A DNA stretch of 44,945 bases from Saccoglossus kowalevskii (GCF_000003605.2 NW_003156262.1:16571-61515); one strand, 5' to 3'; shown: positions 22,200-33,172, counted from the first letter of the stretch. Notes: generated by a model from the sequence alone, not told the origin. Made by a program: numbers and translations.

Positions 22200-23077
22200 C
22201 TAGGACACAGGATGATAGTCATAACATACGGCTCTGGAGTAGAAACATGAGTTCTGTAATGGTTTAATCAAGTAGGTTTTAGTTGGTTTTCTAGAGTAGC
22301 ATGGTGTCTGTTCCCTGCCATAAATGACACAATCAACACGTAGATAAGGATACTTTGTCGAGTACTTCATGACATCACATTGCAGATTAGTACCATGTTT
22401 TAGGAAAGCAACACGTAGATAAGGATACTTTGTCGAGTACTTCATGACATCATATTGCAGATTAGTACCATGTTTTAGGAGATCGTTCCAAAAACATTTA
22501 AAATTGCCAGGCATTTCACATGTGCAGCATTCGTAATATCTATCAAATTTCAGATAAAGTTTTTCTCTGGCGGCGGCGTTTAAAATCAACTCGATATGTA
22601 GTGACATCCATTTAAATATAATACTTTTCAAATTCGGTTGCAAATTAAAAAGGACATCTTTCATTGAGAAAACCTGTAAAAACGTCACACATTTGTCTTG
22701 ACATATATTCAAATACAGAGCGTACACAAATGCATCAAGAACCCATGTTCTTAACCACAGAAACTCTGCGCCGTGCAATTGTCTCTATGATATTACCCGG
22801 GGTGACGTGCAATATTCCACTGTGTACAAATTTCTTTAGTGTCCGCAAGGCGATGACGGTAGGGAAACCTTTCATCACAATTTCGTTATTCGTTGTTTCC
22901 AGGTAATTCCCGGAAAACATAACTTCGAAATATTCAAAGTGTTTTGTTAGGATATCAAATGATCCGCCATAACGGCATACTATCAGGAATATTTTGTGAA
23001 CAAAAATTGATGGCAATGCTTGAAAAAGAATCCTACACTATACGCATGTAAAAAACAATCTGAAACTTTCTGACCTC
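22200..23077 (-). pseudogene. BTB/BACK-domain protein relic (kelch-like type)
   Basis: After an acceptor (tttttttcag) at 23078, minus-strand frames give a BTB core: KVSDCFLHA, then HKIFLIV, YFEVMFSGNYLETTNNEIVM, KGFPTVIALRTLKKFVHSGI and LHVTPGNI. A BACK-like stretch follows (LDAFVYALYLNICQDKCVTF, then KWMSLHIELILNAAARE), and then a region resembling the start of kelch repeats (YPYLRVDCVIYG, YSRAVCYDYH). BTB-BACK-kelch proteins are usually substrate adaptors of cullin-3 ubiquitin ligases. At least two frame changes occur (near 23000 and near 22750), and the frame ends at 22200 without the kelch propeller. The 3' part carries a 75-bp in-frame duplication, listed separately. The upstream exon with the protein start was not found. 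A broken or poorly assembled member of a large family. Confidence 0.6.
22334..22483 (-). repeat. 75-bp tandem duplication, in frame
   Basis: The block starting CAACACGTAGATAAGG at 22334 recurs at 22409, exactly 75 bp on, with one or two base differences (for example GACATCACATTGC against GACATCATATTGC). On the minus strand both copies code for HGTNLQ(Y/C)DVMKYSTKYPYL, so 25 codons were doubled without breaking the frame. The high identity implies a recent event or an assembly artefact. Confidence 0.85.
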
Positions 23078-23482
23078 CTGAAAAAAAATCAAGACACAAC
23101 AGGACAAAAAATAACGTTTTTAAAGAATGATTTTTATTGATCCTTTCCCTCAACAATTTTATCAACTATGTTGTTTAACATTTCTTTCACAATGACTTTC
23201 TGTTGTATTTCTGTATAAACTGTCTCTAACAATGCATTTATTATCGATGGGGGTGGTGGATTGACGAACATCTCACCGACTGAGGGCAGTATTGCATTAG
23301 CTAGCTCACAAAATACATAACAGATGTATTATTCTGTGTTAAAATATTTCAGGTGTGATCCCGATAGGAGTAAACATGAAAACAATATTGGAATACGAAA
23401 CTGCATACGAAGAAAGCCTATGTCGATACAGCACTAAAATTTATCCGTAATTAGATTATTCACTAGTCACGGTGTGATGGTG

Positions 23483-23524
23483 CTGTTTCGGGTTCTTTGT
23501 TGAACCCTTCATCGGTAGAAACAG
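23483..23524 (-). ncRNA. hammerhead-like hairpin at the end of the Penelope-like element
   Basis: On the minus strand the order is CTGTTTC, TAC, CGATGAA, GGGTTC, AACAAA, GAACCC, GAAACAG. GGGTTC/GAACCC forms a 6-bp stem, and CTGTTTC/GAAACAG can pair outside it. CCGATGA..stem..GAAA resembles the hammerhead core (CUGAUGA..stem II..GAAA) with U4 changed to C and one extra A. Penelope-like elements are known to carry hammerhead motifs in their terminal repeats, and this one lies directly 3' of such an element. Stem I and the cleavage site are not clear, so self-cleavage is doubtful. Confidence 0.4.
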
Positions 23525-23539
23525 TACTTGACCGAATCG

Positions 23540-25290
23540 CTCGATTTATTTAGCTTCCAGAATGTTCGATGTTATTACTTTCATTATACAATTCAGTTAN
23601 NNNNNNNNNNNNNNNNNNNNNNNNNNNNNNNNNNNNNNNNNNNNNNNNNGTTCGATGTTATTACTTTCATTATACAATTCAGTTAAAATGGAAAGTAATT
23701 CTTCGTCGTTTGGTGTGTCGTTTTTCACGAGTTTGTCAGTACGTAGAGTAGAACTTGTAAGTTTATCTTTTCAAGTTAGTATTTCTACGAAATGCAATAA
23801 AGGGAAGAGTAACTGATCATTCCGAATTAAGTCCCAGTTTTTTAATAGGGCTCTTTTGAACTTAGATCCTTGTATATAAAAGATAAATGTAGATGTGAAT
23901 ATTGTTTGCCCATCATTATTAGACATTGATTCATGTAAATGTTCATTAATTGAAGAGTATCTTTTCGATATCATTATCACGCATTTTTTCAATAAATAGA
24001 AATCGTTTAGATACATGTTCGAGCGTGACATGTAGGGTGAAAAGAATTACGTTTCAAATATTGAAACGTTTCCGTTGTCTTGGTGTGCGTTTTCACGTCT
24101 AATTTATTCAGATCATGGAAGCGTTGTCCTTTATATAGGTCCAGGTACGTGACTTGTGTATTAGAGTATTCAAATGTGAGCCGGTATTTGTTTTGAAGCA
24201 TATTAGCTTCCTGAACAAATTTGTGTAATTCAGGTACGGTACCTTTGAATAACATGAAGTTGTAAAATTCGATTTTCCAGGTGGAATGTAATGTCAGCCA
24301 TCTCATGTGAAGATGGTGATCCCATGCTAACTCCACATGTATGGGTATAATATTCATTATAAAACTCGAATGTGTTTCTTTTCAGAATGATTTTAAGGAG
24401 TTTAATTATATATTCCAAATTAGTGGCATTGTGATTGTAATTCGATTGCATTGCATTGCTGGGATCGCTTCTTCGTGAACAGCATTAGTATAGATTGATA
24501 CGACATTCATGGTCACTAGGACTTTATTTTTCGATTTTGTTAATAAAATCAGTAGTATCTTTAACAATTGGAATTAAAAGTGATCAATCAATTCTGATAT
24601 TTTCTCTGTCGGACCAGAGCAACCACAGACTGATTACCGACGAATGTACTGCCCTCTGGTGGTAGTTTGTGTACTTTGAGCAGTAAATACCACCGGGGCG
24701 TTCTAACTTTGTAGTTAAATTGGTCTGTATATTTATACGTGTCGTAATCAATTAATTGCAGATTGTACATTTCTGTAACGAGCTCATGGACCAAATTAGT
24801 TGTAACTATGGTATCGTTACCACGAATTTTAGTATAGCATTGCCCGTTGTTTAGTTGACGAAGGCTTTCATATATATATAGTCAGTTGTATTCATGATTG
24901 CAATACCACGACCTTTGTCGAATGGTTTTACTACAATTGTGTTATCATGATGTAGTCTATTTATTGCTGGTGCTTTCGGCAGAATTCATGTTTTGTTTGG
25001 GTTTATTGGTAGTGATTTTGGATATCTCAACTTTGGTTGCCTCAATGCAATTTTCGAGGCTACTGTTATGCGAGTCTGGTGGGTTCCATGTTGATTTCAT
25101 TTTGAAAGGATGTTGTTGAGATTGTTTATTGCGCATTAAATATTTGATATGCATTCATAGGTTGGCTTAAGTGGGGTTGGTATAAATTTGAATCCGTTGC
25201 CAAGGGCAATGACCTTTGTTGGGGTTAGAATTGTACTCAAAAAATTCCGAATAAAATTTGAGACCAACTGAGCTTGAGCATTGTATTTCT
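23540..25290 (-). mobile_element. Penelope-like retroelement, degraded
   Basis: Minus-strand frames in the correct order give the N-terminal block (TKVIALGNGFKFIPTPLKPT, near 25200), then DNTIVVKPFDKGRGIAIMNT (near 24930), MVHELVTEMYNLQLIDYDTY and YLLLKVHKLPPEGSTFVGNQ (near 24700). Next come GVSMGSPSSHEMAD (near 24330), ELHKFVQEANMLQNKYRLTF and KLDVKTHTKTTETFQYLKRN (near 24100), SIINEHLHE-like and LLKNWDLIRNDQLL (near 23830), and a short C-terminus through the N-gap. This is the reverse transcriptase of a Penelope-like element, a telomerase-related retroelement group. I cannot find the catalytic aspartate pair between the GS block and ELHKF, nor a GIY-YIG endonuclease downstream. Several frameshifts are present. 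Dead copy; whether the missing endonuclease is lost or was never there cannot be decided because of the gap at 23600. Confidence 0.78.
23600..23649. other. assembly gap (50 N) with duplicated flanks
   Basis: Exactly 50 N separate two identical 36-bp segments: 23564-23599 and 23650-23685 both run from GTTCGATGTTATTACTTTCA to TTCAGTTA. This is the usual mark of two overlapping contig ends that were scaffolded instead of merged. The gap lies in the C-terminal codons of the Penelope-like element. Confidence 0.95.
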
Positions 25291-25299
25291 TTATTCGTT

Positions 25300-26510
25300 T
25301 GCATCTTGCAATGTGTTTCTTATGTGTCTATTGCGTTTTGTGATATTGATTGTATGGACAGAGTTCATAGTATTAACGGTAGTTCTCTTTTGGGAGGATG
25401 TGATGGCCCTGAAAAGAGCCGTTTGGTTTGTGTGCCTAAGCACTGGTTTATTTAAGATTTCCTGCCCTTTCGGGTCCTGCACTCTTTTACTCGATTGTCT
25501 GAGGACTTGCATTAGTTTTTTCAACAGCCAGAGCCTGATATTCTTCTCCAGCCAGGCATTTGACATCTGCAAACGCGTCCTTCTCCTCCTTTACCAGAAT
25601 GGTCTGAATTTATTTTCAGGTGGGTCGGTAAATAAATGTCAAGTAGTTTAGTGTACTGTTTAGAAGCCTGGTTTGGAAGACCGTGGTTTGGAAGAGAGGA
25701 GACATCCAGGAGGTGGACTGATAGAAAAACCTTTCATGATGTTAAAGAGCGCTATTATACAAGTCATCTACTTTACTTAAAATACTGGGAAAAAATAATA
25801 AAAACAACTGTTGAGGGGAAAAAAATTAGAGACAAGTTCTGCTGGAAATAAATCCAAATCAGATAGGGGAGATTAGGCTTCATTTCAATCTTCCTTGCCC
25901 CCCCCCCTCCCCCCAGGATATCCAATGTTGTGCCCCTATTCGACGTAGAAAGTATTATTCTCCATCTTAATAAATACAGAAGTTATTTTTCAGTTCAAAA
26001 TAGCAAATAGACTCTGCGCTATGTTAGCGTTAGTTTGTCTTGACCTTCATCCCCCATTTTCCTTTTGTCCACGTGTTTCTAAAATTATGTTATATTCCTG
26101 CTAAGGCAAAAACAACACCTTGCTCACAATATCGATTCAATGGTGTCATAGATATACTATGGTAGGTACTAACGTTAGTACCTTCCATGTATATACTAAC
26201 AAGTTAGAGTGTAGACAGACCTCGGGCCTAATGTAATTGTGTATCCTAGACTTTCAAAACGTCGATGGGAAACGCGAGAACTTTAGTCCCGAGAGACTGT
26301 CCCCGTCTGCAGGTTTCTAGTTGATATGAATAATCCATAGTTGGTGCTGACATCACGAAATAAATTATATTAACATAATGTATGCAAATTTGTTCTAAAT
26401 GGCCGACCTCCTGAATGTGTTGGTAGTGGTTGTTCACGTTATGAACACTAAAAATACATAAACTCCAACCAAAATAACAAAGAAAAGTATTAAATCGTCT
26501 AGAACCAAGG
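25300..26510. other. no gene supported
   Basis: The minus frame at 25291-25572 could be the N-terminus of the Penelope-like protein but has no recognisable motif. A plus frame at 25636-25851 (EAWFGRPWFGREETSRRWTD) is protein-like in composition without a family. A C-rich run (nearly all C) lies at 25897-25914. Otherwise AT-rich. Confidence 0.4.
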
Positions 26511-26515
26511 AAACA

Positions 26516-26705
26516 ATGTGCATTGTTTGTGGCAGGCAAATAGAAAATATAAAAAACCGGAGGAGAGTTTCGTGGGATCAACAGTATTACGACATGCGAA
26601 GAATTCGAATTTGTTGTGGCAGAGACGATCGATCTACATCTTGCCAGTTCGTATGTGTGCAGAAAATGTGGACTGCGAGCGTCTACTCTGCATAAAAAGA
26701 GTTAT
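26516..26705 (+). pseudogene. Cys-rich zinc-finger-like exon relic
   Basis: ATG at 26516 opens MCIVCGRQIENIKNRRRVSW and continues with RICCGRDDRST. One base out of register the neighbouring frame continues with LHLASSYVCRKCGLRASTLH and then KKS to a stop. Two CxxC pairs (CIVC and CRKC) about 50 residues apart suggest a treble-clef type zinc fold such as stands at the start of several transposon-linked proteins in invertebrates. A frameshift near 26625 separates them. I do not recognise the family. Bases 26710-27190 hold nothing further. Confidence 0.35.
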
Positions 26706-27197
26706 TATTATTAATATTCCAAACCAGCGTACATCAAACTCCCTTTGTTCTAATTACGCCAACGCCAATAATAATTAATACAAAATAGTCATTACAATCT
26801 GTGTGAATTGTTCTTTCCTCTTGGAATATTTGAATTTTGATAAGTTGATTTGTGAATTACCCTAAGCCGTCTTCCGCATATATGAATCAAATTAAATCGG
26901 GCATCGCAGTTAGCAGATCTGACGTTATATAGTGGATGTGTTATACACGACATAATTTATAGTATTAAACACGTCATCAGATTATTCACATCTTACATCA
27001 TGTTAATACAGTGCTATATTTAAAAGTCATGAATTCGGTGCAATAATAAGGTATTCGATGCGCTATACTAAGAATAATAAATTCGTCATTTTATGACGGA
27101 ACTAATTACTGAGATTAACGAAAATAAATTTAAAATGTACATAAGTGTATAACATAATGAATTTATCAGCCATGCGGCGATTGAAGGGCTGGTCGTA

Positions 27198-28649
27198 TTA
27201 AAGGATTGGTAAAGTTCGAATAGCGCCGTTAGTGTTACTGGCGTACAACCACTCTCGAACCATTTGTTCCTTTGATTTGTACTCCGTATAAAGGCAATAT
27301 TTTGGTGGTTCGTCTAAAATAATCGTTTGTGGCTCTTGCGGTTCAGAGGGTTCCACATCTGGCTTATTAAAAAGTTCTTCAGATGGTTGCGCAAGTGGTT
27401 CTGGTTCAATAATTGTATCAGGGACAACTACAGGAGGAGGTGTTGGCGATTTTTTCTTTTTTCCCTTTTTATCTTTCTTCCCTCCCTTTTTGTCATTACC
27501 CTTTTTTCCCTTAGCACTTTTTGCCGATTTCGGTTTCCCTTTTTTCTTCTCTTCAAAAGTGACCTTCTTGCCTTTTCCCGACGATCGACCGCTTTTGATT
27601 GACCGTTTTCCGACACTTGTGGTTTCAGATCCATCAACTCCCGACTTGGTATCGTCTTCCTTAACAGTGCCACCAGCGTCACCTATAGGCGCATCACAAG
27701 TTGCTTTATCACCGACAACAATCCCCTCGCTTTGTTGATTGGCCATCAGTAATGGTTCAGATGAACTGTTTTGCACAACGCTGGTTTTAATATCAACGAT
27801 AGTTTCGCTCGACTGATTTTCTGAAGAATCATTGTTGATAGGTTCTTTAATCTGTTCTTCCGTTAAATTTGATTCACGGTTATTTGGGGTTTGTTGTCCA
27901 TCAGTCTCCAGTCCAATAGTATCTCCATTTTTAGCCTCGCTAACGGTATCACCATTTGCACACTTATTAGAGTCCCATGTACCGGCAGCTTTTTCATTTT
28001 CGGTAAATTCCCGTGGTTGCTCGGTAACAAACTCAATATTTTCACCGTTAAGCTCGATTTTCTCTATACTAGTATGTAATTCACTTATTGATTCCTCTTG
28101 CATGTCATCATCAGTTTGGTCACGTGGTATCACACTTTTTTTCGCTTTTTCTTCAAGTTGTTTTCTTTTCAATTTCTTCTTCCTGGCAACGATCCTTGGA
28201 TCCAGGATTCCGTTTATTATGTACTCCGCAAAATTAGTTGTGTTATCGTCGTCCCATTGCTGTAACAACTCGCCGTCCAATGATTTACTCGAGCCTGTGT
28301 TGTCCGTCGATAAATCATGATATCCCCAACTTTGACCGTCCGTACTCAACTCCGACATTGACGACAACTGAACATCATCCGATTTACACGCATTGTTTAT
28401 GGTGTAGTTGCGTTTCGCTGTCACGACCGCTTTATCGAAGAAGCTTTTCCCCAGCTCAAACTGGAACTGCGACTCAAAGTCCTGTATTTCCGGAATGAAC
28501 GACCCGTTCGACGACATGCTTGTGCGGCTACGCTGTAAAATTGTCGTGGCAACGTCCGACCGCTCTAAGTATTTCTGCTTAATGGTGTTCCGCTTCATGG
28601 CTGACATGTTACGAATCTCGACACCTGGGGTGGGATTCACATCAATTGA
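27198..28649 (-). CDS. lysine-rich protein of unknown function, 3'-terminal exon
   Basis: A 480-codon open frame, by far the longest in the window and without internal breaks. The first possible ATG is codon 12 (28607). The frame is open upstream to an acceptor-like ttttatcag at 28650, so it may be the last exon of a longer gene. From the first codon in the open frame (GTG at 28640): a Ser-rich N-terminus, a folded-looking block at 50-75 (EIQDFESQFQFELGKSFFDK), a second at 124-150 (LLQQWDDDNTTNFAEYIING) followed by a basic patch (RKKKLKRKQ). A long acidic, Asn/Ser/Glu-rich disordered stretch follows at 170-340, then an extreme Lys/Gly/Ser tract at 345-398, a Pro/Glu stretch, and a C-terminus rich in aromatics (YCLYTEYKSKEQMVREWLYA, ending RTLPIL). 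The basic tracts could direct it to the nucleus or bind nucleic acid or microtubules; this is inference. No family recognised. Confidence 0.7.
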   Translation of the reverse strand, partial: SIDVNPTPGVEIRNMSAMKRNTIKQKYLERSDVATTILQRSRTSMSSNGSFIPEIQDFESQFQFELGKSFFDKAVVTAKRNYTINNACKSDDVQLSSMSELSTDGQSWGYHDLSTDNTGSSKSLDGELLQQWDDDNTTNFAEYIINGILDPRIVARKKKLKRKQLEEKAKKSVIPRDQTDDDMQEESISELHTSIEKIELNGENIEFVTEQPREFTENEKAAGTWDSNKCANGDTVSEAKNGDTIGLETDGQQTPNNRESNLTEEQIKEPINNDSSENQSSETIVDIKTSVVQNSSSEPLLMANQQSEGIVVGDKATCDAPIGDAGGTVKEDDTKSGVDGSETTSVGKRSIKSGRSSGKGKKVTFEEKKKGKPKSAKSAKGKKGNDKKGGKKDKKGKKKKSPTPPPVVVPDTIIEPEPLAQPSEELFNKPDVEPSEPQEPQTIILDEPPKYCLYTEYKSKEQMVREWLYASNTNGAIRTLPIL

Positions 28650-28654
28650 CTGAT

Positions 28655-30605
28655 AAAATTGAAGCTGTTGGTGTGAATCGATAAATCAAGTCTGTCTATG
28701 ATTAGACTTTCCGATCGATCGCTGTTCAGTGAAAAGGTAAAACGATTATTCTTAAGGCTTAAATCGTACTCCAATCTAAGCCCAACTTAATTGGCACTGT
28801 CCCTGCTTATAAATTCTCACAACCAACTTGACCAGCGTTCTTGGCTTGTTACAGGCTAATAACCACTGGACGCAATAATACTACATATAATACTCCACTA
28901 CTTGAACAACGTTGCCCCGGTACGAGGTCGATCGCAGTGAATACAGTTTTTGTCGATACTCTGGTATCCCTGGAGTAGGACAATATAACATTGTTTATAA
29001 CAACTCACCGACGGGGCGCTTCTCATCGCCCAATAGAAGACGAATAATTTAAATAACCGAACACATCCTGTGATAAAGACATAGTTTCGTCGAAGACGAT
29101 GTTTATAATCCAAGGAAGGCCACTGTGGTCCTTACAGGTCACGCACGATTCGACGATCTGTTGACAACGAGCGCTGTTCAACGGTGTGTTGGCAGCTCGC
29201 TAACAAAACGTGTGACGCACAGACGCTTAGTGTGGCCCTCTGGGCGGTGTCAGTTCTCAATGATTCCTGCAATTAAAAGATATTGACTATTGTTAGCGCC
29301 CATTGAGCTCCAAATACTCGTTATTCCATTTACACTAAGACTACAATCGATATTTTCACTTTGAAGAACTACGCAAATATATACTGCGTATATCAGTTCG
29401 AATTGAAGAACTGTTTGAAGACGTATGTATGTCAAGTCGATCAGAGAATTATTCGATTCCCTCCAGGCTTCACATTGACCAATCTGTTTATTGTATTAAT
29501 ATATTATCCACCGAGATTGTTTCGATCTTGTTAGTAACCGTGAATTGATTGGCACTGTGGTTGGAAACCAACACTATTATCCATGCGTACCTGTCAGTGC
29601 GACCATGTCTGCCGGTGTACTATTTTATCTGGGTCATGTGACAACATATCACATTTACTTTAAAGATATCAAAATAGGGCAGTCATGTGTAGGCAGTGCA
29701 CTATTACAAGAAAAGAAAACACAAACACGCGGTTAATAAATCACCTCGGTAAAGTTTACTGATTTAGTCAGAGTAAACAATAATAAAAACTGTGTGCCGT
29801 TCTAGTACGGTATCAAGACATATACTGCAGTCTGCAGTCTAAAATAACGGACACAACAACAGTGTTTGTAAAACCCGAAACAGTTGAGAACGTGCATGGT
29901 TCTATTGCATTGTAATAATAATAATACATACTATACAATGCGTTGACAACTTTTAACAATTCCGTCGGGGACACAGAAAAGAAGGACGCTGGGTCAAATG
30001 GGCGGTGGGCGTTATGAAGACGCTTTACAAAGACATAGCTGTAAATTGGATGATCTTATATGTATTTGTCATGACTACGGAGATTTCAGTTGAATTCAGC
30101 AAACTTAACGAGTCGAGGGGTCACTCATCGTAATAGACGTGCTTTATGGGACTAAACCTGGGTCCTGGCTACTGTAGTCATGTGAATATTGACACTCAAT
30201 GACAGCCTGCCCAGTAACTAAAGTGGAGACTTACTGATAATAAATTATAACGTAACCACGACAAGAAATATTCTGTTTTATTATCTGCAGTCCGTGACAA
30301 TATACTCTGTATTCACACTAACAGTTTCAGTATATTAATGCTAGTATTTATCTGGGTATCGTGCTAACTAACTGGAGAGTAGTGACCGTGACATAAAGAA
30401 ATAATATCACATGTGTGCATATCGACCCCCTTAAATGACGATATAACTTGAGTGCACATTCATTAGTACTATATCGACATACCACCAATGAAATTGTGAT
30501 GCGTAGAAAACACAACGCTATATGCATGCGATTAACATTAGGGCGCTTACATTCGCCGTTTTTGTTTTTTGTTTGTTTGTTGTTGTTTTTTTATTGGTAT
30601 GAATT
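28655..30605. other. no gene seen
   Basis: This region should hold the promoter or 5' exons of the lysine-rich gene, but no exon chain is visible. Short frames (28898-29113 minus, 29545-29736 plus) lack motifs. A T/G-rich low-complexity tract (GTTTGTTTGTTGTTG type) at 30558-30596 stands just outside the TTAA element. Confidence 0.5.
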
Positions 30606-30611
30606 TGGGGG

Positions 30612-30649
30612 TTAAAGGACGGTAGTCGTCGCGCTGCGCATGTGCGACA
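30612..30649 (+). repeat. 5' terminal inverted repeat of the TTAA element
   Basis: The GC-rich core (GTCGTCGCGCTGCGCATGTG) stands out sharply from the AT-rich surroundings and matches the 3' end in inverse orientation with two mismatches (positions 8 and 12). Confidence 0.85.
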
Positions 30650-32320
30650 ACTTTGGCAACTACGTGATTCACGCTATTTAGTTCTTGACATTATACAGCG
30701 ATGAAGTCCTTTAAGTCCACAATGCCGTCTGCCTGTGGTTATTATTTGCATGGATTAATTTAGTTGTAGCCGTTGGGTGAATGTTAATACCGATTCTATA
30801 AAACACAAAGTTGTGTGTAAATCTGTTTACTTCGTTGAAACAGGAAGCTGTTCGTTCCAGTTGTGATTTAGTCCCGTAGCAATCTTAACGTTGGGTCAAG
30901 GGCAGTATCAGTATTTTTGATATGATAGTATGAGACAATATTGTGTGAAAACAGAAATTAAAGTAATATTTCCATAACTGATTGGTTCGCATCAGGGGTA
31001 TTCAACTGCAAATTGTGGCAACCCGATAATAATAAATGTATATTATTTTATTTTGTAAAATTGCTACATAGTTATTAATTTGGACACAACATATTTTTTA
31101 TTAATCATTTTAACATTACATATCTTTGTTTTCACGTGTTACCAAACTTGTTATAGGTATGATGCGACATTTTTACAAGAGAAACCAATTTGTAATTGTC
31201 TCTATTGTCAGGCCCATATTTCGTGTTTTGGTCGGTCAGCATAAATTTGAGTCTGTTCATAACAGGGTAAATAATCTTTAGTTGTAGAATGCTATGCAAT
31301 CATATGATGGTAGCCGAAGGATTCAACTTGAAGTACTATTTGCGCCTGTGGAATTGTAATTTCACGATAACAATGCCGTATAATACAAAACATACGACTC
31401 TCCTGTAGAGGCCCACTTTTACAAGAAGAGCACATATACCGCTATCTATTACTACTGTTCATTTTATTATAGTAAGTGTATTGTTCTTGCTTAAATATCG
31501 ACTCTTTTACCAGTTTATTGCATTCAATCATTTGTCTATTAAAAATAATAAAATTATCAACTTTTTACGACCGCCTTTTATCTCAACCTAACTGATTATT
31601 ACTGTTACCTTGGCAACTCAATGTGACCAATGACAACGTGTCTTGTGGCACTTGCCGAAATATGTATAATTGTAATAATGAACGATTTATTGGACTCATT
31701 TTATGTACATTATTATGAGTTTTATGAAACAGAGTGAACTAGAAACGTCGTGATTGGCTATACGTAATCACGTGACTGCGATGCATTGTGAGAAAAAATG
31801 TGTTATTTTGAATGACAGAATGCAGAACACATGGCAATAACGTAACACAATAATATGGAATGGTCATTTTTTAGTTTTTGTTTGTAAAACTGTCATTCAT
31901 GACGCAAAGAGCGTGGTAAACACTTTCAACTAAAAGGCCCGTCGAATACATTGTGCCTTTGAGCGGCGCCTTCGGCGTATTCGTTTGCCGTGACACATTT
32001 ACGTCACCGAAGCGGTTCGTTGCTAGACAGTGCGACTTACATGTAAGGTGTATTCAGCAAAACATCGCTGAAGTTGGCTATTGTTTGTCGTCGCGCCACG
32101 CTTGCGCGAGATATATGGGTCTCATTGTATAAACAAAGATGGGATGGCGACTTTCGCTGTTGCGCAGATCAATGAGTATAAACTGAGACGATACCAAGCT
32201 TTAATTAAGTATTTTTTAGGTGATTGGAATGTTTCGAAGGAGTCACCTGCGGTAATTAGTGCAAGTCGCGCCCAGGTCAAACCTCATACTTGTGGGAAAA
32301 TCAATTTTTATCAACACAAA

Positions 32321-32358
32321 TGTCGCACATGCGCAGCGCGACGACTTCCGCCCTTTAA
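32321..32358 (-). repeat. 3' terminal inverted repeat of the TTAA element
   Basis: It begins TGTCGCACATGCGCAGCGCG and ends CCCTTTAA; the partner is 30612-30649. Confidence 0.85.
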
Positions 32359-32399
32359 CACGAATTCTATAATGACATGAGAAAATAAATACAACTTTA

Positions 32400-33170
32400 A
32401 TGTCATTAATTTACATGTATATTCTCATAAAACGTAAATACATGCAAATTTCAGTAAGCTGAACATAAATCTTCCATATACAGATATTTGTACTCATCGT
32501 ACCAGACTGTCCAAAGATTGTTACATCATTGTCACGTATGCATGCGCTAACACAAGTGCAGCGTCAACTTCTACTTTTGTTTTGAATAACATGGCCTCTT
32601 GTCAATGTCATGCTTTGTCTACCACAAAGATAACAGTAATAATCACAGATGATTCCTGTATAATGACGTGCTTGACTTGGCTATCTAATCGTTTAGTCAA
32701 TTACTCTGGGTTCTAGAATATTATTAGTGTAAATATTATTGATTTTATGGATGATTATATTCAGATTCCAGATCTCAAAAATATTAAATAATTCCTACTT
32801 GCCATTGATTTGCGTTTACGATTCCAGATCCTGTCCCTTGTCGTGTAGAGGAATATATGTTCATCTTGGAGCATGCACACCAAAGCACTTAGAAATGCCG
32901 TGGCCTTGGCAACCGTTCCTGGCAACAGACCAAATAAACTTGACTGTCCCATATTTTGATGAGCTCCTTCAAACCCTACTGTGCCTTGGTTGCAATGCTG
33001 ATTGTAACCTCCGTCACTAACGTAAATTACCAACCAAAAAATGTACAGTAAACATTCTACCTTAACTAATGATGATAACGTATGACCTCTGACCTTTATA
33101 GACAGTTTGATGACAGGGTGTCGAAATTTATGAGTTACCTACAATGTTCCATATTACTAATACATCGATT
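32400..33170. other. no gene supported
   Basis: Two overlapping frames of about 90 codons lie on opposite strands at 32739-33033. Neither has a motif, and either may be chance. Confidence 0.4.
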
Positions 33171-33172
33171 AT

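Larger units (their letters stand above)
30612..32358. mobile_element. TTAA-flanked DNA transposon, non-autonomous
   Basis: The ends are 38-bp inverted repeats: 30612-30649 (TTAAAGGACGGTAGTCGTCG, then CGCTGCGCATGTGCGACA) and 32321-32358, its reverse complement at 36 of 38 positions. TTAA is the outermost tetranucleotide on both sides, as expected for TTAA-specific insertion (piggyBac and Kolobok superfamilies share it). Length is 1747 bp. The interior is AT-rich and has no transposase motif. One frame at 32081-32380 (100 codons, including QINEYKLRRYQALIKYFLGD) runs into the 3' repeat and may be a coding relic. A degenerate copy of the end motif (GTCGTCGCGCCACGCTTGCG) lies inside at 32087, so subterminal repeats may exist. 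Non-autonomous; superfamily not decided. Confidence 0.7.

Noticed and set aside
25274-25651. Plus-strand frame of 125 codons
   Set aside because: Hydrophobic, Cys/Phe/Leu-rich composition typical of an antisense shadow; the opposite strand carries the N-terminal region of the Penelope-like element.
25636-25851. 71-codon plus frame with EAWFGRPWFGREE
   Set aside because: Part is a short internal DNA repeat (TGGTTTGGAAGA twice), and no family or splice context supports it.
27327-28653. Several plus-strand frames opposite the lysine-rich gene
   Set aside because: They are the antisense of Lys/Glu codons (Phe/Leu/Ser-rich) and have no independent support.
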